Positions 26,474 to 36,179 of a stretch of 64,000 bases of DNA are shown piece after piece. The notes beneath the pieces were generated by a model. It did no database searches. It had not been told where the DNA came from and saw nothing but the letters and a program-made list of their open reading frames with translations. Source of the DNA: Hymenobacter sp. BT188 (lineage in GTDB: Bacteria > Bacteroidota > Bacteroidia > Cytophagales > Hymenobacteraceae); NCBI RefSeq assembly GCF_014333585.1, contig NZ_JACSCW010000003.1, positions 682,001 to 746,000 on the forward strand. Direction: 5' to 3'. The stretch's first letter is position 1, and each line of letters starts with the position of its first letter. The translations under genes and the position numbers were made by a program.

Positions 26474-26575
26474 AACAGTAAGAGTAGAAGTATTTCCAAA
26501 GACAATGACGGAGCCAAATGCCCCGCACGCCTGAGCCGATACAATTCAGCCAGGCCAAGTGACCAGGAGATATTT

Positions 26576-27025
26576 CTATACCACCAAAATGCAGCCGAAA
26601 GCGAGCAGCACGCGACCCGCGCGGGAAGGAGGCGAAGCGTCGGAGGCGAACCAGCGGCAAGCAGCTTGCGCCAGTAGGGGAGCAGCCGGAATGGGCGGCC
26701 AAACCGTGGTTGCTGGCCAAGGGCTGATAGCCGGACCAGCAAGAAATTTGCCCCCCAGCGAAGCGGGAGCAGGCGCACTCAGCTTGTGAAAATCGGTGGC
26801 AAGGTCGCAGCAGGCTTGCCTTAGCTGCGAGGCAACAGAAGCGCCACAATCAAGCGCTTCGTTGCTTGGCTGGCACGCATCAACAGCAGCACGGAAGGTG
26901 ACGTTGGCCGTGCTGCGCCCACTCACGTTGCAGGTGCGCCGCTGCACCGTCAGCCCCACCGAAGCGGTGAGGATGAGCAAGGCCAGCAGACCGCTGAAAA
27001 TCCGATGTGTAAGTGGGCGCTTCAC
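26576..27025 (-). CDS. HYC_CC_PP-family-like exported small protein
   Basis: 149 residues from a GTG at 27025 (VKRPLTHRIFSGLLALLILTASVGLTVQRRTC). A signal peptide precedes a Cys-containing mature part with RTCNVSG, a central Cys cluster (LDCGASVASQLRQACCDLATDFHKL) and a proline-containing tail (APAPA, IPAAPLL). The layout C...CC...PP fits the small Bacteroidota HYC_CC_PP family, although the HYC element reads RTC here. Function unknown. It opens the minus-strand set with the TonB receptor (102-nt gap) and HMA protein; the Cys-rich mature chain would suit metal handling. Confidence 0.7.
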   Translation of the reverse strand: MKRPLTHRIFSGLLALLILTASVGLTVQRRTCNVSGRSTANVTFRAAVDACQPSNEALDCGASVASQLRQACCDLATDFHKLSAPAPASLGGKFLAGPAISPWPATTVWPPIPAAPLLAQAACRWFASDASPPSRAGRVLLAFGCILVV

Positions 27026-27319
27026 GGGTGCAAAGATACGATACTGCGCTTGCAAAATGCGGCCGGAAAGGTGCAGGATATAGGGCACAAAGCCCGCGGA
27101 ATTGTAAGTTGTTGTATCCAGCCGGAGCATTAGATGGGCAGCCTGAGAGCCAAGCCTTATTGAAGCAACTAAGTGCAGCAAGAAAGCTTACAATGCGCCC
27201 TAAAACAGATACTGACATTTTGGCAAAGGCTCTACCACCGCTTACCACTTTACTTACCAACACCAACATAATTCTATAAAAAAGCCTCCCAGTATCTTAA
27301 AAAATGCGTTTTTAGCTTG

Positions 27320-27344
27320 TGGTAGAAAATGGTAAATAGTGGTT
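27320..27344. promoter_or_regulatory. Candidate MraZ operator: three TGGT repeats at 10-bp spacing
   Basis: TGGTA at 27320, TGGTA at 27330 and TGGTT at 27340, each exactly 10 bp apart. MraZ of other bacteria binds tandem TGGGN5-type repeats upstream of its own gene. The third copy touches the -33 element of the mraZ promoter, the right place for autorepression. Confidence 0.65.
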
Positions 27345-27372
27345 GCCTTTTCATAGGCAATCTGTACTTTTG
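27343..27372 (+). promoter_or_regulatory. Promoter of the dcw cluster (mraZ)
   Basis: TTG (27343-27345), 19-nt spacer, then TACTTTTG (27365-27372), a full match to the Bacteroidota -33/-7 consensus. It lies 42 nt before the mraZ ATG. The remainder of the 27026-27414 spacer is AT-rich and holds a degenerate repeat copy (GCCTCCCAG near 27285). Confidence 0.75.
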
Positions 27373-27414
27373 CTAACCTCCCTTTTTCGTGGCCTGTCGG
27401 CCTGATCTCTCCCT

Positions 27415-27888
27415 ATGAATCTTCTCTCTGGCGAATATGAGTGCAAGCTTGACCCGAAAGGGCGCTTGGTGCTGCCCGCTAAAGTGAAGGGAAATCTGCC
27501 GGAAGCATCAGGCAACCAGCTGGTGCTGGTGCGCGGCTTTGAGCCTTGTCTGGTGCTGTACCCGCGTGCTGCCTGGCGCATCATCCACGATAAAGTGATG
27601 GCTCTCGATGAGTTCAACGAGGAGTACCGGCAGTTTCAGCGCAACTTCTTTCGCGGCATGACGGAAGTCGATTTCGACAGCATCGGCCGCTTTATGCTGC
27701 CGCGCACTATGCTGCGCTACGCCGGCATCGAGAAGGAAGCCATCATTGTGGGATTGGGCAACCGTTGCGAAATCTGGGACCCGGAGCGCTATGATGAGTT
27801 CCTGATTAAAGACCAGCAAAGCTTCTCTAAGCTGGCCCAGAAATTTTTGTCCACCGAAACGCCCCCCGGTGGGCAACTGGCCGCATGA
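27415..27888 (+). CDS. mraZ: Transcriptional regulator MraZ
   Basis: 157 residues with two AbrB-like MraZ repeats: GEYECKLDPKGRLVLPAKVKG at the N-terminus and MTEVDFDSIGRFMLPRTMLRYAGIEKEAIIVGLGNRCEIWDPERYDEF in the second half. The duplicated D-x-x-G-R-(L/F)-x-(L/M)-P motif is the DNA-binding signature. MraZ is the first gene of the dcw cluster and represses it in several bacteria; the TGGT repeats at 27320-27344 are the likely site. Its stop overlaps the rsmH start by 4 nt (ATGA). Confidence 0.95.
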   Translation: MNLLSGEYECKLDPKGRLVLPAKVKGNLPEASGNQLVLVRGFEPCLVLYPRAAWRIIHDKVMALDEFNEEYRQFQRNFFRGMTEVDFDSIGRFMLPRTMLRYAGIEKEAIIVGLGNRCEIWDPERYDEFLIKDQQSFSKLAQKFLSTETPPGGQLAA

Positions 27889-28832
27889 GTACCGCGCAGC
27901 CCACAAACGGCTCGGTATATCACCGCCCCGTGATGCTGGCCGAGTGCCTGCGAGCGCTGGATATCAAGCCCGAAGGCCGCTACGTAGATGTTACGTTTGG
28001 CGGCGGCGGGCACTCCAAGCCTATTCTGGAAAAGCTCACCACCGGTCACCTCTACAGCTTCGATCAGGACGCGGATGCTGAGCACGAAGCCGCTGCTCTG
28101 GCCGGCCCCAACTTTACTTTCATCCGCGCCAACTTCCGCGACTTGCAGCAGGAGCTAGCTGCCCACGGTGCCCTACCCGTAGATGGAATACTAGCCGATT
28201 TGGGAGTTTCCTCGCATCAGTTTGATACCGCCGAGCGCGGCTTCAGCACCCGCTTCGATGGCCCGCTGGATATGCGCATGGACCCGGAAGCCGACCGCAC
28301 CGCCGCCGAGGTAGTCGCTGAGTATTCGGAGGCCGAGCTGCACCGCATCTTCGGGATGTACGGCGAGGTGACCAACGCCCGTACCTTAGCCAATACGCTC
28401 GTGACGGCGCGGCGCGGCCAAGCTGTGCGGACTATCGGCGAGCTGAAAAAAGCAATTGCTCCCTGTACGCCCCGCGGCAAGGAGAATAAGTATTTAGCTC
28501 AAGTATTTCAGGCCCTGCGCATTGAGGTAAACGATGAGCTGGCGGCTTTGCAGGAAATGCTGTTGCAAACGGCTCAGGTACTGCGGCCCGGCGGTCGGCT
28601 GGTGGTCATGTCCTACCACTCTTTGGAGGATAGGCTGGTAAAGAACTTCATGGCCAAGGGGAAGTTTTTCGGCGAGGTCGAGAAGGACTTTTATGGCCAC
28701 CAGCATACGCCCTTCACGGTGCTCACGCGCCGTCCGGTGGAAGCGTCGGCGGAAGAGGTAGCTGAGAATAGCCGTGCCCGCAGTGCCAAGCTGCGCATCG
28801 CGGAGCGGAGTCAGGAAAAAGCTAAGAGTTGA
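27885..28832 (+). CDS. rsmH: 16S rRNA (cytosine(1402)-N(4))-methyltransferase RsmH
   Basis: 315 residues. Methylates N4 of C1402 in 16S rRNA with SAM. YHRPVMLAECLRALDIKPEGRYVDVTFGGGGHSKPIL carries the MraW N-terminal block and SAM loop, then SFDQDADA, ADLGVSSHQFDTAERGFS and SYHSLEDRLVKNFM. Start ATG overlaps the mraZ stop, so translation is coupled. The length matches the family. Confidence 0.95.
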   Translation: MSTAQPTNGSVYHRPVMLAECLRALDIKPEGRYVDVTFGGGGHSKPILEKLTTGHLYSFDQDADAEHEAAALAGPNFTFIRANFRDLQQELAAHGALPVDGILADLGVSSHQFDTAERGFSTRFDGPLDMRMDPEADRTAAEVVAEYSEAELHRIFGMYGEVTNARTLANTLVTARRGQAVRTIGELKKAIAPCTPRGKENKYLAQVFQALRIEVNDELAALQEMLLQTAQVLRPGGRLVVMSYHSLEDRLVKNFMAKGKFFGEVEKDFYGHQHTPFTVLTRRPVEASAEEVAENSRARSAKLRIAERSQEKAKS

Positions 28833-28838
28833 GTTGAT

Positions 28839-29465
28839 ATGGCTATAAATACGATCAAACCACCTGTGGCGACACCCCGCGCCAACGTGCCTCGGCCTGT
28901 AATTGCCCCCCCGGCACCCGAGCCCGAGCTACTGCCGGTGCATGAGCCGGAGCCAGAACCGGCGGAGGAAGCCCCCCGCGCCCCGCGCCCGACAAAGCCG
29001 CGCAGCTCCTGGAGCGTGTTTACGCTGCTTGAGCGCATTACGCGCATGGATGGTCTGTTTCGGGAAGGCTTGCCGGTGCGCTACCTGCCGCACGTGCTGT
29101 TCATCATGTTCCTGACCTTGCTTTACATCGGCAACACGCACTACGGCTACCGCATGAACCGCAACATCCAGAAGCTGAAGTTGGAAACTGAAGATTTGCG
29201 CGCTGACTATACAACCCTGAAATCTGACTACATGGAGGCCAGCAAGCAGAGTGAGGTAGCTCGCAAGGTGGCCGCTTATGGCTTGGTCGAAAGCTCCTCG
29301 CCACCGTTCCGCATCACTGTGCCTGCTGGTCGTCTCGACGAAGCAGAGCTTGATAAACTGCCCATCATCACAGCCGATTCATTGATGGCGCGGGCTGTGC
29401 GCGATTCATTGGCTACCGTCGCTGCTGACTCAGTAGCGCTGGCGGAGGGCGAAATCGAGGAGTAG
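28839..29465 (+). CDS. ftsL: FtsL-like cell division protein
   Basis: 208 residues. A proline- and glutamate-rich cytoplasmic N-terminal tail (about 1-60; two GCCCCCC repeat copies encode parts of it) is followed by one membrane helix (LPHVLFIMFLTLLYIGNTHYG, about residues 88-108) and a periplasmic coiled coil (RNIQKLKLETEDLRADYTTLKSDYMEASKQSEVARKVAAYGLVES). Topology and position between rsmH and ftsI match FtsL, which bridges FtsB/FtsQ and the septal synthase; sequence similarity to FtsL is low, as usual. Confidence 0.85.
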   Translation: MAINTIKPPVATPRANVPRPVIAPPAPEPELLPVHEPEPEPAEEAPRAPRPTKPRSSWSVFTLLERITRMDGLFREGLPVRYLPHVLFIMFLTLLYIGNTHYGYRMNRNIQKLKLETEDLRADYTTLKSDYMEASKQSEVARKVAAYGLVESSSPPFRITVPAGRLDEAELDKLPIITADSLMARAVRDSLATVAADSVALAEGEIEE

Positions 29466-29493
29466 GCAACGGCTTCGGGCTCTAGCCCAACTT

Positions 29494-31896
29494 ATGGTTT
29501 TCGGGAGTCAAAAAATCCCCCCAGGTATTTATTCAACGCAATACACACGGAATACTTTGAAAGGCAACGTTAAAAAATCCATCGTTACCCGCGTACGGCT
29601 GGCGTTTTTGGGTGTCTGCCTATTTTCGGCGGCCATCGTGTGGAAGGTGACGCGGATTCAGTTTAAGGAAGGTGACCGGTGGCGGGCATTGGAGCAGGAG
29701 CGCCGGGTGGTATACCAGCCCGTATTTGCCACCCGCGGCACTATTCTGTCGGACAACGGCAGCATCATGGCCACCTCGTTACCTTTTTACCGCGTGGCCT
29801 GGGACCCAAGTGTGGTCGATAAGCAACTGTTAAATCGAAACGTAGACTCGCTGGCTTTGCTCCTGTCGCAATTCTTCGGTGACCGTTCGGCCAAGGAATA
29901 TAAGCGCAAGCTGATGAACGCCAAAAACTCGAAAGAGACGGTGCGCTACCTGCGGCTGAATTCACGGCAAATCAATTATCAGGACAAAAAGAAGCTGGCC
30001 CAGTGGCCTATTTTCCGGTCTGGCAAGAACAAAGGCGGCGTAATTTTCGAGAAGGTTGACAAGCGTTTTCGGCCTTTCGGTGGCTTGGCCCAGCGGACTG
30101 TGGGCTTCCTGAATGAAGATAAAAATGGCGCGGGGCTGGAGTTTACTTACAACAGCCAGCTAGCCGGCAAAGACGGCGAAGCACTGTTTGAGCGGCTGCC
30201 AGGAGGCAACAAACCCATCTATGATGGTACCGAAATAAAGCCCCTGCCCGGCTACGATATCAAGACGACCATTGACATCAACTTGCAGGATGTGGCCGAA
30301 AATGCCCTCTACAAGTCGTTGGTGGATAATGATGCGCAATACGGCTGCGTGATTCTGATGGAAGTGCAGTCGGGGGAAATCAAGGCTGTGGCCAACCTGG
30401 GCAAGGCGGCCGATGGCGTGTACCGCGAGGACTACAACTACGCTATTGCTGACCAGGGCCGCACCGAGCCAGGTTCAACCTTCAAGCTGGCGTCGATGAT
30501 GGCCTTGTTTGAGGACAACCCTGATTTGGAACTAACGGACATGGTGGATACCGGCAACGGTCGCATGTACATCGGCGGGGCCGTGAAAACCGACTCGCAC
30601 GCCAACGGTAAGATTTCAGTGCAGAAAGTGGTGGAGCAATCCTCCAATATTGGGGTTGCCAAGCTAATAAATGACCATTTTCAGCAGAAGCCCGACAAGT
30701 ACACTGATTATCTCAAGCGGTTTGGACTTGATAAGCCATTGGGTTTTCAGATGCACGGCGAGGCTCGGCCTTACGTGAAAGACCCCACCGACCGGAGTTG
30801 GAGTCGCACCTCGCTCACCACCATGAGCATCGGGTACGAGCTGAAATTAGCCCCCCTGCAAACGCTGGCTTTCTACAATGCCATTGCCAACGATGGCGTG
30901 AAAATCCAGCCTATCATCGTAAAGGAAATCAGACAGGCTGATAAGGTGATTGAGCAGTTTGAGCCCAAAATTCTAAATCCTAAAATCTGCTCGGAAGAAA
31001 CCTTGCGTAAAGTGCGCGCGATGCTGGAAGGCGTAGTGCTGCAAGGCACGGCCAAAGCTATCAAATCCAACGACTTCAGCATTGCGGGCAAAACGGGCAC
31101 TGCCTGGAAGTTTAAGAATGGCCAGTACACGCGCACGTATTCCACCAGCTTCTGCGGCTACTTCCCGGCCGATAAGCCTAAGTACAGCTGCATCGTAGTG
31201 GTCGATTCGCCGAAGCGGGGCCGTATTTATGGCTCTGACGTGGCGGCGCCAGTTTTCCGCGAAGTGGCCGACAAAGCCATGGCCCGCGACATTGCCAGCC
31301 AGCGCCCCTTGCTGGCTCGGGTGCCACTGAATAAAACCCAGGTGCCCGTGGTGAAAGCAGGTTTGCAGGATGAGTTGACGCTGGTATGCGAAAAGCTTGG
31401 TGTGAACCAACAGTCGCAAGCGACGGGGGAAGAATGGGTTCGGGCCGATACCAATACTCGCTCGTTGGCCTGGCATGCGCAGCCCGTGCGCCGCGGCCAA
31501 GTGCCCGACGTAAGTGGCATGACGCTACGCGACGCGCTGTTTTTGCTTGAAAACCGTGGGTTGCGCGTGCGGGCCTTGGGCAGCGGACGTGTGCACCGGC
31601 AGTCAGTAGCAGCTGGTACGCCCTTGCGGCGTGGCACTTTGGTGACTTTAGAGTTGCAGCCTATCGGCGCCATGGCGGGCACCAAGCCACAGCCCCCGCC
31701 GGCCCCCACCAAACTGGTTGAAAACAAGTTGCTTACCCCCGCCGATCCGGACCCAGCCAAAGCACGAGCTAAGCTACTGCTGCGCCAAGAGCAACTGAAA
31801 AAGAAGTTGCGAGAAGAAGAATCAGAGCCAGTAGAAGCCAAAAAGCCGGAAGTCGGCAAGAATAAAAAGAAGGTGTTAATAAGCAGCCTTCACTAG
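29494..31896 (+). CDS. ftsI: Septal peptidoglycan transpeptidase FtsI (PBP3), PASTA type
   Basis: Class B penicillin-binding protein, about 800 residues. One N-terminal membrane helix (VRLAFLGVCLFSAAIVWKV), a pedestal region, then the transpeptidase with active-site STFK (PGSTFKLAS), SSN (VEQSSNIGV) and KTGT (AGKTGTAWK). A C-terminal PASTA domain (VPDVSGMTLRDALFLLENRGLRVRALGSG) and a charged tail follow. The start is uncertain: ATG 29494 lies before a degenerate repeat copy (TCCCCCCAGG at 29517), while TTG 29557 gives LKGNVKKSIVTRVRL, closer to the family N-terminus. Confidence 0.93.
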   Translation: MVFGSQKIPPGIYSTQYTRNTLKGNVKKSIVTRVRLAFLGVCLFSAAIVWKVTRIQFKEGDRWRALEQERRVVYQPVFATRGTILSDNGSIMATSLPFYRVAWDPSVVDKQLLNRNVDSLALLLSQFFGDRSAKEYKRKLMNAKNSKETVRYLRLNSRQINYQDKKKLAQWPIFRSGKNKGGVIFEKVDKRFRPFGGLAQRTVGFLNEDKNGAGLEFTYNSQLAGKDGEALFERLPGGNKPIYDGTEIKPLPGYDIKTTIDINLQDVAENALYKSLVDNDAQYGCVILMEVQSGEIKAVANLGKAADGVYREDYNYAIADQGRTEPGSTFKLASMMALFEDNPDLELTDMVDTGNGRMYIGGAVKTDSHANGKISVQKVVEQSSNIGVAKLINDHFQQKPDKYTDYLKRFGLDKPLGFQMHGEARPYVKDPTDRSWSRTSLTTMSIGYELKLAPLQTLAFYNAIANDGVKIQPIIVKEIRQADKVIEQFEPKILNPKICSEETLRKVRAMLEGVVLQGTAKAIKSNDFSIAGKTGTAWKFKNGQYTRTYSTSFCGYFPADKPKYSCIVVVDSPKRGRIYGSDVAAPVFREVADKAMARDIASQRPLLARVPLNKTQVPVVKAGLQDELTLVCEKLGVNQQSQATGEEWVRADTNTRSLAWHAQPVRRGQVPDVSGMTLRDALFLLENRGLRVRALGSGRVHRQSVAAGTPLRRGTLVTLELQPIGAMAGTKPQPPPAPTKLVENKLLTPADPDPAKARAKLLLRQEQLKKKLREEESEPVEAKKPEVGKNKKKVLISSLH

Positions 31897-31918
31897 TACA
31901 AACTGCACCCAGAATACA

Positions 31919-33406
31919 TTGACCAATTCAGCTCCCATAACGCACCAGTTAGTTGACCTGCTGCCCGCCGTAAAGGTGATAGCGCAGCATGGCCCTACCG
32001 ATGTAGTGGTGCAAGGCCTTACGCTAGACTCGCGGCAAGCTGGCCCCAGTATGGTGTTTTTTGCTCTGCGCGGCGCCCAAACCGACGGCCACCAGTTCAT
32101 CGACAAAGCCGTAACCCAGGGTACGGCGGTCGTGGTGTGCGAAAATTTGCCCCCCAGCCTCGACCCGGCCACCGCTTACGTGCAGGTGCCCGATAGCGCT
32201 GAAGCTATGGCCCATATTGCAGCGGCATTTTACGGCCATCCTTCGCGCCAACTACAGCTGATAGGCGTGACGGGCACCAACGGCAAAACCACCTGCGCTA
32301 CGCTGCTGCATAAGCTGTTCCGGGAGTTAGGCTACCACGTAGGCTTGCTCTCTACGGTGCAAAATCAGATTGACGATGAAGTCATTCCGGCTACCCACAC
32401 CACCCCCGATGCCATTCGGCTGAATGAATTGCTGGCCCGGATGCTGCGCGCTGGCTGCACTTACGTGTTTATGGAGGTCAGCTCACATGCCGTTGTGCAG
32501 CATCGAACGACCGCTTTGCGCTTTGTGGGGGGCATTTTTACCAATCTCACCCACGACCACCTCGATTATCACGGCACTTTCGATGAATACCTGAAGGCCA
32601 AGAAGGGCTTCTTCGATCAGCTCGGTAAAGAGGCCTTTGCATTAACCAATGCCGACGACAAGCGCGGTCCGGTGATGCTCCAAAACACTGCCGCCCGCCG
32701 CGAAACCTATTCGTTGCGCAGCATGGCTACGTTCCGAGCAAAGCTGCTGGAAAATGCGGTACATGGCCTGCATCTGGAAGTAGATGGGCGCGAGGTTCAG
32801 TTTCGCCTGATTGGGGTTTTCAACGCCTATAACCTGCTGGCCGTGTATGGAGCAGCCGTATTGTTAGGTGAAGACCCGACGGAAGTGCTTACCGTGCTGT
32901 CGGGCCTGACGTCGGCGCCAGGCCGCTTCGAACCTATTGTAGCTGCGCGCACCCGCATTACTGGCATTGTAGATTATGCCCATACGCCAGACGCGCTGGA
33001 AAATGTACTCTCAACGATTGCCCAGATTCGCCAGCCCAGTCAGCAGGTAATTACGGTGGTGGGCTGCGGTGGCAACCGCGACGCGGCCAAGCGCCCTGTG
33101 ATGGCCAACCTGGCGGTCAAAGGCTCCAACCGCGTGGTACTCACCTCCGATAATCCTCGCTTTGAAGATCCTAATGCCATTCTAACTCAAATGCAGGCCG
33201 GCGTGCAAGCGCAGGATTTGGGTAAAGTTTTGACGATTCCAGATCGGCGCGAGGCCATCAAAACGGCCGTTGCATTGGCGCAGCCCGGCGATATTGTGCT
33301 GGTAGCCGGCAAGGGCCATGAGACCTACCAGGAGGTACAAGGCGTGCGGGGGGCATTTGATGATAAGCAGGTCTTGCAAGAGATGTTCGATTTGCTCAAT
33401 AAATGA
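31919..33406 (+). CDS. murE: UDP-MurNAc-L-Ala-D-Glu:meso-diaminopimelate ligase
   Basis: 495 residues from a TTG at 31919. Walker-type ATP site GVTGTNGKTTCATLLHKLF (about residues 117-135), catalytic HTTPDAIRLNELL and MEVSSHAV. The specificity loop reads SDNPRFEDPNAI: DNPR is the meso-DAP signature, so peptidoglycan is DAP-type. Member of the dcw operon, 22 nt after ftsI. Confidence 0.95.
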   Translation: MTNSAPITHQLVDLLPAVKVIAQHGPTDVVVQGLTLDSRQAGPSMVFFALRGAQTDGHQFIDKAVTQGTAVVVCENLPPSLDPATAYVQVPDSAEAMAHIAAAFYGHPSRQLQLIGVTGTNGKTTCATLLHKLFRELGYHVGLLSTVQNQIDDEVIPATHTTPDAIRLNELLARMLRAGCTYVFMEVSSHAVVQHRTTALRFVGGIFTNLTHDHLDYHGTFDEYLKAKKGFFDQLGKEAFALTNADDKRGPVMLQNTAARRETYSLRSMATFRAKLLENAVHGLHLEVDGREVQFRLIGVFNAYNLLAVYGAAVLLGEDPTEVLTVLSGLTSAPGRFEPIVAARTRITGIVDYAHTPDALENVLSTIAQIRQPSQQVITVVGCGGNRDAAKRPVMANLAVKGSNRVVLTSDNPRFEDPNAILTQMQAGVQAQDLGKVLTIPDRREAIKTAVALAQPGDIVLVAGKGHETYQEVQGVRGAFDDKQVLQEMFDLLNK

Positions 33407-33516
33407 CCCATGCGCTACAGTAAAAATCCTGAAAACACAACGTTTGACCTCAACCTAAAAAACTAAACCTTTGCATCTTGGCCTAATTCCACTTTCTATC
33501 CGCTGACCCCTCGCCC

Positions 33517-34737
33517 ATGCTTTATTACCTCTTTACGTACCTCAGTGAGCACTACAATCTGCCTGGGGCGGGCGTGTTTCAATTTATCTCGTTTCGGGCG
33601 GCTATGGCCGTTATTACTTCCCTGCTTATTGCGCAGGTTTTTGGTAAAAGTCTGATCCGAATTTTGCAGAAAAAGCAGGTGGGCGAAAGCATCCGTGACT
33701 TGGGATTGCAAGGGCAACTAGAGAAGAAAGGTACCCCAACTATGGGTGGCCTGATTATCATTCTGGCGATTCTGGTGCCCGTGTTGCTGTTTGCCAAGCT
33801 CGACAATATCTATATCGTGCTGATGCTGCTGAGTACGGTATGGTTGGGGCTGATCGGGTTTCTGGACGACTATATAAAAGTGTTCCAGAAAAATAAAGAA
33901 GGCTTGAGCGGACGCTTCAAAGTACTGGGACAAATCGGTTTGGGAATTACAGTGGGATGGGTGCTGTTTTTCAGCAATGATGTAACAGTCCGCCAATACT
34001 TGCTGCCCAATGGGCAGCTTTCTGCCGTTGATGCCAGCACCGTGTATCAGGACGTGAAGCTGATGATTACCACTATTCCTTTTGCCAAGAACAATGAGCT
34101 GAACTACGGCAACCTGTTTGCATACGCCGGCCCGTACTTCAATGGCCTCTACAGCTTCCTCTACATTCCCATTGTTATCCTCATCATCACGGCCGTAAGC
34201 AACGGTGCCAACATTACGGACGGGCTCGACGGTCTGGCGGCGGGCACTTCCGCTATTATCGGTATTACACTGGCCATTTTCGCTTTCGTGAGTGGCAACG
34301 CGCTGCTGGCTGACTATCTGGACATTATGTTCATTCCGAACTCGGGTGAGCTGGTGATATTCTGTACGGCTTTCGTGGGAGCCTGCGTGGGTTTCTTGTG
34401 GTATAACAGCTATCCAGCCCAGGTTTTTATGGGCGACACGGGTTCTTTAGCCATCGGTGGCATCATTGCGGTGCTGGCTCTTATCATTCGCAAAGAATTG
34501 TTGATTCCGGTGCTGTGCGGAGTGTTTTTGATTGAAAACCTCTCGGTAATCGTGCAGGTAAGCTACTTCAAATACACGCGCCGCAAGTATGGGGAAGGTC
34601 GCCGCTTGCTGCGCATGTCGCCCTTACATCACCACTACCAAAAGCTTGGCTACCACGAATCCAAAATTGTGTCGCGCTTCTGGATTGTGGGCATTATGCT
34701 GGCTGTCTTCACCCTGGTAACCCTCAAACTTCGCTAA
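33517..34737 (+). CDS. mraY: Phospho-N-acetylmuramoyl-pentapeptide transferase
   Basis: 406 residues, about 10 membrane segments. Makes lipid I from UDP-MurNAc-pentapeptide and undecaprenyl phosphate. Signatures: [16 protein letters not shown] near the N-terminus, [32 protein letters not shown] (metal-binding Asp) and [22 protein letters not shown] at the C-terminus. It is longer than E. coli MraY because of a periplasmic insertion (around [16 protein letters not shown]), usual in Bacteroidota. Confidence 0.96.
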   Translation: MLYYLFTYLSEHYNLPGAGVFQFISFRAAMAVITSLLIAQVFGKSLIRILQKKQVGESIRDLGLQGQLEKKGTPTMGGLIIILAILVPVLLFAKLDNIYIVLMLLSTVWLGLIGFLDDYIKVFQKNKEGLSGRFKVLGQIGLGITVGWVLFFSNDVTVRQYLLPNGQLSAVDASTVYQDVKLMITTIPFAKNNELNYGNLFAYAGPYFNGLYSFLYIPIVILIITAVSNGANITDGLDGLAAGTSAIIGITLAIFAFVSGNALLADYLDIMFIPNSGELVIFCTAFVGACVGFLWYNSYPAQVFMGDTGSLAIGGIIAVLALIIRKELLIPVLCGVFLIENLSVIVQVSYFKYTRRKYGEGRRLLRMSPLHHHYQKLGYHESKIVSRFWIVGIMLAVFTLVTLKLR

Positions 34738-34789
34738 AGGCTACCCCGCGGTGTAAGACTACATCGCCAGATACTCAAGTTTATAAGTC

Positions 34790-36169
34790 ATGCAAATAGT
34801 CATTCTCGGAGCAGCAGAAAGTGGGGTAGGGGCGGCGCTGTTGGCGCAAGCCAAAGGCCACGCTGTCTTCGTGTCCGACGGTGGCTCTATTAAGCCCGCT
34901 TATAAGGAGAAGCTGACCCAGGCCGGTATTCGCTTCGAGGAAAACCAGCATACGCTGGATGAAATCCTGCGCGCCGACGAAGTAGTGAAAAGCCCCGGTA
35001 TTCCGGAAAAAGCGCCCATCATTCAAGCTCTACGCGCGAAAGGCACCCCTATCATTTCCGAAATCGAGCTGGCGGGCCGCTATACGCAGGCTAAATGCAT
35101 CTGCATTACCGGCACGAATGGCAAGACAACGACCACGCTGCTCACGTATCATTTGCTAAAGGAAGCTGGCCTGAGTGTGGGGCTAGCTGGCAATGTGGGC
35201 CACAGTCTCGCCGAGCAGGTCATTGACGATAAGCACGACTACTATGTGGTGGAACTGAGCAGCTTTCAACTCGACGACACCCACGATTTTGCCCCCTGGC
35301 TGGCCATCCTGCTCAATATTACGCCCGACCACCTCGACCGCTATGGCTACAGCCTCGAAAACTATGCGGCGGCCAAAATGCGGGTTGCCCACAACGTAAG
35401 CCGTTATTTTATCTATAATGCCGGTGACCCAGAAACGCGGAAAGCAGTAGCAGCCTCGGGGGCTGAAAAAAATGCCTTGGCATTTGATCAGCAATTCGAT
35501 GGTCATACGGGCAAAAAATTAGCTGCTTGGTACGGACAAGATGGAACGCTGCGGCTGCATTTGCCCGAATGGGCGGAAAGTCGGTTTGATAGCGTCAAGG
35601 TTGCCAACTCGCCGCTCATTGGTCAGCACAATCAACAGAACATGGCGGCCGCTATCCTCGTGGCTCGAGTCGTTGGGCTGTCGCCGGAGCAAATTGAGAA
35701 GGGCTTGGTTTCCTTCAAAAATGCTCCCCACCGTCTGCAATTAGTGGGAGAAGTCAACGGTGTTAAGTTTATCAACGATAGCAAAGCTACCAACGTGGAG
35801 GCAGCATGGTTTGCCCTTGATGGCGTGCAGCAGTCCATCGTCTGGATTGCCGGCGGTACGGATAAGGGCAACGACTACACTTCCTTACTGCCGCTGGCAA
35901 AGCAAAAAGCGAAAGCATTGATCTGTCTCGGCGTTGATAATGAAAAGCTGAAGGCCAGCTTCAGTACTGTTGTCCCACACTTGGAGGAAACCCAAAGCAT
36001 AGAAACGGCCGTGCGTCGTGCCGCTGAGTTGGCCGCGCCCGGCGACGTAGTGCTGCTTTCACCCGCCTGCGCCAGCTTTGATCTATTCAAAAACTACGAA
36101 GACCGCGGGCAGCAATTCACCGCCGCTGTGGAAAAATTGACCCTAGAAAAATCAGTGCCATCAGCCTAA
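34790..36169 (+). CDS. murD: UDP-N-acetylmuramoylalanine-D-glutamate ligase
   Basis: 459 residues. N-terminal UDP-binding domain (MQIVILGAAESGVGAALLAQ), ATP site CITGTNGKTTTTLLTYHLL (about 103-121), ELSSFQLDD, NITPDHLDRYGYSLENYAAAK, and C-terminal NDSKATNVEAAWFAL with LLSPACASFDLFKNYEDRG. Adds D-Glu to UDP-MurNAc-L-Ala. Position between mraY and ftsW is the canonical order. The start ATG at 34790 is clear. Confidence 0.96.
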   Translation: MQIVILGAAESGVGAALLAQAKGHAVFVSDGGSIKPAYKEKLTQAGIRFEENQHTLDEILRADEVVKSPGIPEKAPIIQALRAKGTPIISEIELAGRYTQAKCICITGTNGKTTTTLLTYHLLKEAGLSVGLAGNVGHSLAEQVIDDKHDYYVVELSSFQLDDTHDFAPWLAILLNITPDHLDRYGYSLENYAAAKMRVAHNVSRYFIYNAGDPETRKAVAASGAEKNALAFDQQFDGHTGKKLAAWYGQDGTLRLHLPEWAESRFDSVKVANSPLIGQHNQQNMAAAILVARVVGLSPEQIEKGLVSFKNAPHRLQLVGEVNGVKFINDSKATNVEAAWFALDGVQQSIVWIAGGTDKGNDYTSLLPLAKQKAKALICLGVDNEKLKASFSTVVPHLEETQSIETAVRRAAELAAPGDVVLLSPACASFDLFKNYEDRGQQFTAAVEKLTLEKSVPSA

Positions 36170-36179
36170 TCTGCGATTT

